From Apostichopus parvimensis (taxonomy: Eukaryota > Echinodermata > Holothuroidea > Aspidochirotida > Stichopodidae), in assembly GCA_000934455.1 (NCBI GenBank), contig KN888271.1, forward strand, positions 20,417 to 59,307: 38,891 nt of DNA, given 5' to 3'. A model generated the notes under the pieces. It was not told the origin of the DNA. It saw only the letters and a program-made list of their open reading frames with translations, and ran no database searches. This document shows positions 1 through 38,891 of the stretch, piece by piece (position 1 is the first letter of the stretch; every line of letters begins with the position of its first letter). Made by a program: the position numbers and the translations under genes.

Positions 1-256
1 ATATTATTAAGTTAGAAGTTAAGTTTTTAGTTTAGTTGAGTTTAGTTTGATTTAAAGAATAGTATAATTAAAGAAAACATATATGTGAATGTTGCACTTC
101 TTTTTTTTGGTCTGGAGAGGAAATATTTCTTTGCAGCTTGAAGTTAAAGGACACACCATACAATTTCTTCAGCAAGATTTTTTGTCTTAACTTAAGCTAT
201 GAAATGCAACCGACTGTATTGAATTGATCACCAACTCTTGCTTTCTTTCACTTCAG
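1..256 (+). other. Last intron of the sulfotransferase gene (partial)
   Basis: AT-rich sequence ending in a pyrimidine-rich tract and the AG acceptor at 255-256. No other feature is seen. Confidence 0.7.
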
Positions 257-1035
257 ATGTGGAAGAGGTCATGGCCCCCGGGGCGAAATACATCGCCATC
301 TTACGCGATCCCGCCAAACAGTTTGAAAGTATTTTCACGTATTACGGGTGGAGGACGCGGTTCAGAGCAGATTTACATACCTTTCTCCAGCGACCCGACC
401 GGTATTTTCAATTATTTGAGCCCAGGTCCACGCGAGTGGCTGGCCGCAATCCCATGTGCTATGACAACGGTTTGGACGCTAGACGTTTGACGCCAGGCAA
501 TGGAAGATTGGAGTCCTTTATCGATATTTTAGACAATTGGTACGACTTAGTCCTAATCGCAGAACATTTTGACGAATCTCTCATCTTGTTAAAAGACCTC
601 ATGTGTTGGACGTTAGACGACGTGGTCTATTTTAGTCAGAATGCCCGGAACAACAAATCGGTGGTCCCCCTGTCCCGGGCCGATACGGCTGCGATACGCA
701 GCTGGAACTGGGCCGACCAAAAACTCTACTCTCACTTTAACAAAACTCTCTGGGAGAGGATCGAGATCTTCGGCAGAGATCGCATGGACCGAGAGCTACG
801 GTCGTTGGCCGCAAAGAACGAAGCTCTGTCGAAGGATTGCATCGGTAAAGTCATGGAGCAAGGCGATAAACGGATGTGGTACCCCCCAGGCATCAAGGTC
901 AATAGCTTCATAGTCAACGAAAATGCAACTCATAAACAATTATGCGAGCAACTCACACAGCCGGAACTTGACTACCTTCACAAATTCAGGAACAATTTAA
1001 TAAAAGATTTCCAGAGACAAAGAGCTATTAGCTGA
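257..1035 (+). CDS. Galactose-3-O-sulfotransferase (galactosylceramide sulfotransferase-like), terminal exon
   Basis: Golgi enzyme family that moves sulfate from PAPS to the 3-OH of galactose on glycolipids or glycans. Only the last exon is here: the acceptor ...cacttcag precedes 257, the frame enters with two bases (AT) and stops at TGA 1033-1035, giving about 258 residues. Visible family marks are the 3'-phosphate PAPS-binding stretch AILRDPAKQFESIF near the exon start and the block LILLKDLMCW-TLDDVVYF typical of Gal3ST C-terminal halves. The N-terminal membrane anchor and the 5'-phosphosulfate loop must lie in exons left of the window. The family is clear; which member (GAL3ST1 to 4-like) cannot be told from this part. 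The frame is intact with no sign of decay. Confidence 0.9.
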
Positions 1036-2090
1036 AAAGAGATGAAACTGTAATATATGGGGCATGGGAGGGGAGGGGAGTGGTGTGCAGTTTGAGGTGG
1101 AGGGGGGTGGGAGGAAGTAGGGATATGGTAAGTAGGGTTTTTACATCATCGTCGTCATGGTGCTGTAATGTGAGTGTTACATTTGATATCTTATTACTAG
1201 AATGCGTTTAAAGTGACTAGAATAGAAAGAGGGAGAAAAAATGTTGTTTGGTAAAGTTTTATAAGGTATATTTCAATAATTTTTAACATTTTTAATTATA
1301 GGAAGCCAGAAATGTTAAGCCCCACTCACTCTTTAATATTCATGAGATGGGAACCAAGAAAAAAACATTGTTGCCAAAAGTTGTTGAATGAAGGGTTCAT
1401 GTGTAGATCTATCAGTTTGGCTTTATTTTTCTATGTTTGTTCACTTCTAAGCTTCTAATTAAGTAGAAAATATGTTTCATCTTAGTATTAGTCAAAAGGT
1501 AGCATTCCATATTGGACATTCTGTTTGTTCCACATGTCCAAGGTTCTTCAGCAAAGATACTCTTTTTCTCTCCTGAGATGTACTGTATAACATTTTTAGT
1601 TACTTTAAATGAATCGGGGCAAATATGTCAGTCAATTTTGTGTTTGTTAACAAAATGTCATTGTCAATAACTTGTCATATCACATATGTAGATTACCTCA
1701 GTGTGCTGTCTAATTTGCATATAAAATAATGGGCTGAACCTTTCGTCACAATGTCACTTGTCAGGACTTTTGGATGCCAGGTTGGGTGGACCTAGGGTAA
1801 ATTACATCACTGGGGCCCCCCTTTAAAGTCTGTAATTGTTTGCTTTCATATGGTGGATATGAGAATATTTTATTCCTTATTCGGTCATTCCGGGACCCCC
1901 CCAGATTGGCCTCATCCGATCCTCTCTTTATCAATACCTGCAAATTGTTGATTAACAGCTGCTTGGTTGGGTAAGGTAGGGCGGGACCAGTACTTCAAGA
2001 TTTTGTCATGGAATAGCACATCGGATGGGCAAATGACAATTGTCGTGAATCTGTTCACTGAAAAGAGTTTTATGACATGTATGTAACTTT

Positions 2091-2190
2091 ATAATGTTGT
2101 ACTGTCCAGGCAATGTGAGCACATATTTGGTATGAGAGTTATAATGTTGCACTGTCCAGGCAATAAGAGGACATTTTTAGTATGAGAGTT
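2091..2190. repeat. 50-bp tandem duplication in the sulfotransferase 3' UTR
   Basis: Two direct copies with a 50-base offset, each starting ATAATGTTG(T/C)ACTGTCCAGG and ending near TATGAGAGTT. They differ at several positions, so the duplication is not recent. Confidence 0.8.
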
Positions 2191-2288
2191 CTTTTCTTAT
2201 GCAATTTACTTTGGAGTCTTGTATGGAAGGGGAACACATTGACGACATTTACTGTAGTTTACTGTTTAATTTGATATTTATAACATTG

Positions 2289-2294
2289 AATAAA
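2289..2294 (+). promoter_or_regulatory. Candidate poly(A) signal AATAAA of the sulfotransferase gene
   Basis: AATAAA lies about 1.25 kb after the stop codon and is followed within 40 bases by TG- and T-rich sequence, as expected for a cleavage site. It would give a 3' UTR of 1036 to about 2315. No transcript data support it here. Confidence 0.5.
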
Positions 2295-2343
2295 TTTACG
2301 GCAATGTGTGAATTTTTAATTTCCTTTGTACATCTCTTTTATT

Positions 2344-2362
2344 GGGGGGGGGGGGGGGGGGT
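2344..2362. repeat. Poly(G) tract
   Basis: Uninterrupted run of about 18 G on the + strand just past the likely 3' end of the sulfotransferase gene. Length is prone to sequencing error. Confidence 0.8.
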
Positions 2363-3429
2363 AGGGTAGTGGAGTGTCAATGGTGACAGAAGGGGCATAG
2401 CACAAAGACTTTTATATAAGTAACTGACGAAAATTTTCTAAAAGCGTTTCATAATGTCAGCAAAACAGAATAATGATTTATAATAATTTTAACATCCCTC
2501 GGTTTGGAACTTTCATACTTCTCTTAATAAATCTGATAATTCTAGATTGATTCTTGTTGTCAGTTGACTTAATTTACAAAACTCACTCGGAACAAAAACA
2601 CTCCAAATGTAATATTTAATTAAACTGGGTAATTTATTCAACCGAGAGGATAACCAACAAACAATTATTAAAACTTAAAGCAACATTTCTTTCAAAATGG
2701 AAAACCCAAAGAAACAAGGGATCAATATTAAACAAAATGCATTATAGCATTTTCACATAGGAAGTTTGATATCACTAAACTACAAACAATTACCTCATAT
2801 GTAAAAGCAAATAACCCCAGAAGAATAAACAAGTACCAACTTCATATTGAAAATATTTTCCAAGTTTCATCACGTCAGTTGTTTGCAGAAATGCACTCTT
2901 CAAATATGTTTAATACATGTATTAAACGTGGCAGTTGTGAATGTTTGCCCATTGTGGAAACTATTGATTTTATTCTGTGTACATAAACCATTTAATTAAA
3001 AACGTGCAATTTGAGTCGCTGCAAATCAATCGTTAAACCGACAGATTGTCACAATGGGTTGAATGTCGTTGCATTGTCACAATGCAGAAGTGTTGACTAT
3101 TAAGACTAGTATTTACTCGCGAGTATGATTAATAGATATCTGCACTTTTTTTGTAAGTCGCGAACATTATAACTTAATTTAATCCATTTCTACGGTTAAA
3201 ATACATTTCTTTTTTTTTAGAAGTGTGCACCATGATGATCCTGATACTGTGTAACTCTTAGACAGATGAAAGAGACAGTTCATGGGATTTAAACTTTGTT
3301 GAACATTTGAAGCTAAGGACCGGTGACTATACAGAAAGATGATGCATCATCGAGCAAGCCATCTCGACAAATTCAACAAAAATAGCAAACACAGCCTGGA
3401 AATATGTTACTGTCTTAATTACACAATAA

Positions 3430-3462
3430 CCTCCTCCCCCCCCCCCCCCCCCCCCCCCCCAC
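3430..3462. repeat. Poly(C) tract
   Basis: About 30 C on the + strand with almost no interruption, ending in ACAAAAC. It is translated as a proline run in one frame, which is not evidence of a gene. Confidence 0.85.
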
Positions 3463-4010
3463 AAAACTATGTATTAATCTGCTCATGGCATCACTTCACC
3501 ATCTTATTAATCCAACAAATTCACCGTATTATATATAAATGAAATCCCTGATAACAGGAATTTCAAGATACAGTCGTAATTGCCAGTACCTTCAAAAGCA
3601 ACACACATCTATCGGAGTATAAGCAAACATAACACAGGAATCAGCCCATATAGACGGCTTGAAGAAGAAGCCAGCAATCACTGACTAATCTTACTAGTAC
3701 ATAGGACATAGTGAATATTGCGAGCATCTACCACACCCGTTTATACCCGCTAGCATATATCCATAAGAAATCGTTCAGGTTTGTGATGGTTACGTACATC
3801 CTTCTGTTAACATGGAAATGCATTTTATTTCAAACATACCCACACAATCAAGCCTAATTGTGATGTTACTGTGACTGTGTATCAGCTAATCCTCACGTGA
3901 CAGTATTTTTCAAGAGAACCATTTTGTACACAGTTAAATATGTCGAGCAATGTCATCATGCATGATACAGCCCAATGAATGACGTATCTTGTGGACCGGG
4001 AAAACCCTAT

Positions 4011-4043
4011 GGTTAGGGTTAACCTCTAGGGTTAACCCTAACC
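4011..4043. repeat. Inverted telomere-like repeat (TTAGGG/CCCTAA)
   Basis: Two perfect 14-bp arms, GGTTAGGGTTAACC at 4011-4024 and its reverse complement at 4030-4043, flank the spacer TCTAG. Each arm contains a TTAGGG hexamer plus a partial one, so this is a short head-to-head interstitial telomere-like site. Confidence 0.8.
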
Positions 4044-5339
4044 CGAGAAAAACTGCAACATATGTAGTATCATCTAATACGATACTTCTTGAGGCAATGC
4101 AACTTGCCACATTATAACTTGTATTAAGAGATGAACAAAACTTGAGGTCTTGGTGATGTGTGTATGTTAACCTATAAATATTCATAACTTAATCTAACTA
4201 ATTATGCATTGGGTACCCTTCTACCATTTTACTCTTCTTCATGAAAAGCAATGATGCCTATTAGGTTAAAAAATAGCACACAAGAGAGAGCTGCATTTTT
4301 GAAGCTCAAAAAAGAAAAAAAAAACAAAGAATTGCTTTTACAAAATAAGAAGTTTACTTGTCACATTTTGCGTGATTTTTCTCGTTTACATTTTGAGGAG
4401 CAATTTCAAAGTGAATTTTTTATCATAAAATAAGAAATACAGTTGTTCGGTGTGCACAAAGAAAAGAAGAGAAAAAAAACCTTATACATCCTAACAATTG
4501 TGAAGTAAGGAGAGAAGCACAGGGCTTGTAACAATGAGGTCACTGTTCTAGTTAAAACTTTCTGTGCTCCTTTCCAGTGCAACAACGAGTCATCGCTTGA
4601 GTTGCTACATTTCCAACACGGGCTGACTCAAAACAAGTTTTTTTTTCACATAGAGATACTTCCATGACTTTAGTCAATTTGAGTGATGAAAATGACTAGT
4701 AAAGGTCTTGACTGTGCCTTAAATAGCTCTTTTCCAGTTACCAACTTTTACTATGATAAAATTGGTGTAGAATAAGTGGCTACTGATGGACCTGTAAAGC
4801 CTTAAAAAAAAAAGGAAGACAAATGAATCTATAACAATGTTGAAGAAGGCAAATTCGGACATGTGAGAGCAAGACAACATATCCGATGCTTGAAAACAAC
4901 AACGTATTTCAAGCTTTCAACAACCATTTCCTAAGTTCACTACATCACCGCGACATTTATATAACAAAAGTAAATTTCATCTGTCTGCTAAAATGAAGGT
5001 TTGTCAGCAGCCGACAGTAATAGTGACAAAAACTTGGAAATAAAATTTCATCAATTTTGGTCATCAAGAGAAAAAAGAATTTTTTTCCTGTTTTCAAGGA
5101 TTTAAGTTTTTGCTTTTTAATGTTCTCTTGGTTTTCCAGCTGTGATACCAAATATTGCTTTCGAAAGAAGCCTTGAATAAAATCTAATATGAAAAATTAT
5201 GCAAGTTGTCCATTTTTTCGACAAAGAACAAGACGTTTAAACAAATCAAATGATAAATGTCATTGTATATTACAGCCTGTGTTAATGACTGACATTGTTC
5301 ACAACAGATACAGCGATAAAGACACAAGTTGTGGTAAAG

Positions 5340-5735
5340 CATATTCTCAACATGTTGTTTCAATACAGGTTACACTTAACCACTCACTCAAAATGTTGAA
5401 CTACAGTCAGTATACTGAGCGACTAATCTCAGCGTGTTGCTCAAATAACTAAAAAAAAGAAAAAAGAAATGCTAAGTGACTAAGTAACACATCATGTTGT
5501 GAAAATGCTCAACAGTCATACAAATGATCTCATCATGTTGAACAGACCATACTTTATATGTTCTAATCATTACTGAGCATGTTGTTCAACCATACTCAGT
5601 GTATGCTTCAACTGTTCTCAACGTGTTGTGAAACGATACACAACAGGTTGTTCGACTATACTCAATAGTTTTCAACAGTTTGCAACATGTTGTCCAACTG
5701 TACTCAGTACATCGTTCAACAAACCATGTTGCCCC
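5340..5735. repeat. Degenerate repeat zone rich in CATGTTGT and TTCAAC
   Basis: Variants of (A/G)(C/T)(A/G)TGTTGTTCAAC and ATACTCAGTAT recur about ten times at irregular spacing of 30-50 bases. It looks like an old, diverged tandem array with no coding potential. Confidence 0.55.
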
Positions 5736-5847
5736 CAGTATATGGAATATGTTGACAACTTATTAATGGATTTATTACCAACATGAGTAATCCATTTTTG
5801 GCAACACGTGATTAACAAGTGAACTCAAAATAAATCACAGGTGACCG

Positions 5848-5953
5848 GACTAAGGTCACTAGCACATAGCAGTACCTCAAAGTGGTCACCCAAACGACCT
5901 GACTAAGGTGGCTAGCACATAGCAGTACCTCAATGTGGTCACCCAAACGACCT
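5848..5953. repeat. 53-bp tandem duplication
   Basis: Two near-identical units beginning GACTAAGGT and containing CTAGCACATAGCAGTACCTC, offset 53 bases, with few mismatches. Confidence 0.85.
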
Positions 5954-7913
5954 GTGATTTTTCTACTATCAACTTCATTTTTCATATCTCCTTCACCCAC
6001 CTGGACCATTCTACTGGATGCTGGTATGGGACCAGGTCCAAATAAAACATGAACGGTCCCTGCATCACACCTCCTCGACCCATCACATCGAATGACTTTA
6101 ATGGTCCTACCCCTGACCCTACCCCTTGACAAAGCTTAATCTTAAACTGGTGCGGTGTTCAGGTTTGCTTCTCTACAAATACAAATGACATGGTCTCACT
6201 CTGTTTGTGTCAAAAGTCATGTTAGGTTTGACGACATTGTTATTACTTATAAGTATGATTATTCCATAATGACATTTTCATTTTTTTTTGGTTACGTTTA
6301 GTAATCTATACCACTGTCTTCTGTAGAATATTGTGTAATCTCACTGCTTCTTCTAAACTTTAACTCTCAAATTGCAACGACCAAAACAAACTGCTTATGG
6401 TGAAAAGTCAGTAGAAATGCCAATAATCTTCACATAACAGAGGAATGAATACTTTGGAACGTTTAAAAGGGTTCTGAATATTTTGGATGGATATTAATTC
6501 CGCTGGGGACATCTCAGGAACAGTTCACAGTTGCAACGTTTTCTAATCAGGTTCAATAACCAATCAATGTGTCCGGTCATGCAGAACAGGGAAACAGTAG
6601 ATCTCTTACAAAGAAGAACACTTGCAAAGCAGAACACTTACAGCGTAGGGCACTATCAAGACAAAAGGTAATTTAAGCGATTGGTTTGACGACATTAAAG
6701 CAAGGGGAGCTACTGATTTGTTGACGACTGGAGAAACATTTTAGAGGAACCTTGTTGTAATGAATCGATTACCTGTTACAATTGTATTGACTATTTGAAA
6801 TTCAACATCTGTTTTTAAAAATATCTGATTGTTCAGAGAAGAGACCAGTCATATTGTATTTTTATTATCGCTTGCTCACATACTTACAATGTTCTTTCCA
6901 TAACATTTTTACGATGGAGCCGTAAATGACGCATTGATGGTTCAAACAAGCATCGGACATCGAAGCTAGAGAGGTTCAACATTGTCTGTGTTTCAGGAAG
7001 CTTCCTAAAGCCACATAATGAGACAGAATAAAGAGAGGGCATGTTGGTTTTGTAATTTTGATCAGGGTTCAAAAGAGTTCCCAAATGTCTAAGAGAGAAA
7101 ATGAGCACATCTAACTTTGACCAAAAATTTATGATCCTTGTGTGGTAAAGAAGACACTGAGAAAAAATTCCAAGAAAGCTACATTTTTTGTCCCCTTTTA
7201 CTGGAGTTATTATTGTCATGGAAACAGGCATTTCAATCCTTTCTCATTATGATTAAGATTTTTTGCACAATAAGGCAATATTTTGTTTTTTACTAATATT
7301 ACTAAATTTTGAAAGACATTCTGCAATTCAATTCAGTTTTCTTTTCCTACTTGATGGATAGGACCTGTGCAAGTAAACACACAAAGAGTGTATAGTAAAT
7401 GCTAGACATTTTAGAAGTGATGAGCAACAAGGGTTCTTTAATTTGTTGATGTATTTGAAACCAAAAATTCTTCTCTTGGACATATAAATGGGAACTTTAG
7501 AAACACAAGAATCAAGAATATCAATGATATTTAAATTCAGCCATGGCCATGTAACCTCTGTGACAAAGTGAAACACCAGATCTAACTCGATACGCAGCTG
7601 TTTGCATCTTTCAAAATGGTTACCATGACCACAGGCACTCTCTCCTGCTCTAGCATCAAAAGTCACGAGACTGAAATGATTTTTCTATCGACTAAGCGGC
7701 AAAAAAGAGACCAAAAACGGCACGACTCCTTTCCAGTTTTTACCCTTATCTAAGACACCTTACGCGCACCAGTTATGCTTGTCTAAGGGGCGGGCCCCAC
7801 TCTCTGGTTGGCCCATGGGCCTTCCCACCGGAATGGTACCAGAGGAACATGGTGGTATGTCATGTTCTATCCTAAGAATTTATCCCACGGATCACGTGGG
7901 TTGGACTGTTCCT

Positions 7914-38051
<30,138 letters not shown>

Positions 38052-38640
38052 CTGACACGAAAGCAAATGTTCAAACATTACTTAAATGAATGAAAATTGA
38101 ACAAAGAATGTAGACAACTATTAATTTGCTATTTAACAAAACTGCAAGAGAATGACTTGATAAGTTTGATGCGTAAGTCTGAAAAAAACCCAACCCAGCA
38201 TAGATCAAGCAACTGTGATACTAAAAGCTAGGTTAATTTAGAACCTTGTCTGTATAGTATCCAATATCCAAAAGGTAAGTCCCTTTCGAAAATGCAACAC
38301 AATGTTTTCCAAAGTACAGAAAAGGGAAGAATATTGTGACTGAGATGAACTCTGTAGCAATAATCTCCTTCCAAATATCCACCTTTTACTTTTAAGTTTA
38401 CTATAATTTTGAGTTTGAAGGAAACATACCACAAAAAAAGTGTTTTTTTCCCTCTCAGTTTGAATAATCCCAATTAAACTAAATGCTAGCTAGCTGAGGT
38501 CTCCTGAGAGACATGACATAGTTGGTGATAATTACATAACATTTAATAAAAATAATATATTACAGTAAAACAAAATCTGATGCTTTGACTGCCAGTGCTA
38601 AATATGAAGCTAAAGAACAATGCATATCATGTGACCAGTA
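38052..38640 (-). other. SMG1 intron (partial) without recognised features
   Basis: AT-rich sequence with no protein-like frame bounded by splice sites. The next upstream SMG1 exon lies beyond the window. Confidence 0.6.
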
Positions 38641-38889
38641 GTGTGTGTATGCGTGTATGTATGTATGCATTTTAGATCCTCCTGCAAGCAGGAACTCGCG
38701 AAGAAGCCATCATTGGCTTATCAAAGCCGCAAGCTGACCGAAGTCAGTCTCTTAGATTCATATTTAACGTCCATTATTATGAATTGTCAACAACTCTGTA
38801 ACTAGACGACATACATTAATCTTGGAGTGACTCGAACTGGGGACCTTATGATTGGAAGGCACCGGCGTTAACCACTGAGCTAACACTCC
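38641..38889 (-). mobile_element. tRNA-derived SINE, family B, with (CATA)n tail
   Basis: The minus strand begins at 38889 with GGAGTGTTAGCTCAGTGG (A box), then CAGTTCGAGTC (B box) and CACTCCA at 38824, so the 66-nt head can form an acceptor stem GGAGTG/CACTCC. The body ends in CATACATACATAC at about 38655. The anticodon loop is degenerate, so it is not a working tRNA gene. Confidence 0.82.
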
Positions 38890-38891
38890 TT

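Larger units (their letters stand above)
2315..7913. other. Region between convergent genes; probably includes the SMG1 3' UTR
   Basis: No open frame here shows protein-like composition or a recognisable domain; the ORFs of 60-115 codons look random. The SMG1 3' UTR must begin at 7913 and run leftward. Minus-strand AATAAA candidates (TTTATT on +) occur at 6861-6866 and 5771-5776, and ATTAAA at 7437-7442; the true end cannot be chosen from sequence. The region also holds poly(C) at about 3430-3462, a telomere-like palindrome, a degenerate CATGTTGT/TCAAC repeat zone and a 53-bp tandem duplication. Confidence 0.6.

Noticed and set aside
3339-3542. ORF with a proline run
   Set aside because: The prolines come from the poly(C) tract; no other coding signal.
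5812-6132. Minus-strand 106-codon ORF
   Set aside because: It runs through the 53-bp tandem duplication and shows no domain or splice context.
6884-7666. Two minus-strand ORFs of 112-115 codons left of the SMG1 stop
   Set aside because: They follow the FATC stop codon, have random-looking composition and no family resemblance; probably 3' UTR.
38824-38889. Possible functional tRNA gene
   Set aside because: A and B boxes and acceptor stem are present, but the anticodon arm is degenerate and a SINE body follows.

Overview
This is animal nuclear DNA: AT-rich and intron-rich, with GT-AG splice sites, SINEs, LINE tails, a hAT-type element, minisatellites and one 50-base scaffold gap. The repeat types (tRNA-headed SINEs, LINE tails ending in GGCGCTATATAA-like sequence plus (TTA)n) and the proteins suggest a marine invertebrate, possibly an echinoderm or other non-vertebrate deuterostome. 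I cannot name the species.

Two genes converge. On the + strand, the last exon of a galactose-3-O-sulfotransferase (galactosylceramide sulfotransferase-like) occupies 257-1035, with a 3' UTR to about 2.3 kb. On the - strand, from 38051 down to 7914, lies the 3' part of SMG1, the PI3K-related kinase of nonsense-mediated mRNA decay. I could join 32 exons with matching splice phases into one open frame of 1,639 codons, stop included. It runs from just before the kinase domain, through the complete kinase (37.2-31.0 kb) and the long SMG1-specific C-terminal insertion (30.3-8.7 kb), to a canonical FATC end (...LYEGWTAWV-stop). The 5' half of SMG1 lies beyond the right edge.

The main anomaly is a 2,928-bp block present twice, at 22507-25434 and 25485-28412, at constant offset and near identity, on either side of the 50-N gap. 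It carries four SMG1 exons (522 nt, 174 codons), and splice phases allow both sets to be read in frame. An automatic gene model would therefore give SMG1 a false internal duplication of 174 residues. I read this as two alleles laid side by side in the scaffold; a real recent tandem duplication is the alternative.

The introns carry the repeats: two tRNA-derived SINE families (two copies each), at least three truncated LINE 3' ends with recognisable ORF2 C-termini, a 524-bp hAT-type non-autonomous element with intact 8-bp target duplication, two hammerhead-ribozyme-like motifs, and several minisatellites. One minisatellite abuts a SMG1 splice donor and repeats donor-like sequence. The 1.0-7.9 kb region between the stop codons has no convincing gene. 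I found no new gene system; the points of interest are the assembly duplication, repeated splice donors, and the mobile or ribozyme-like pieces.
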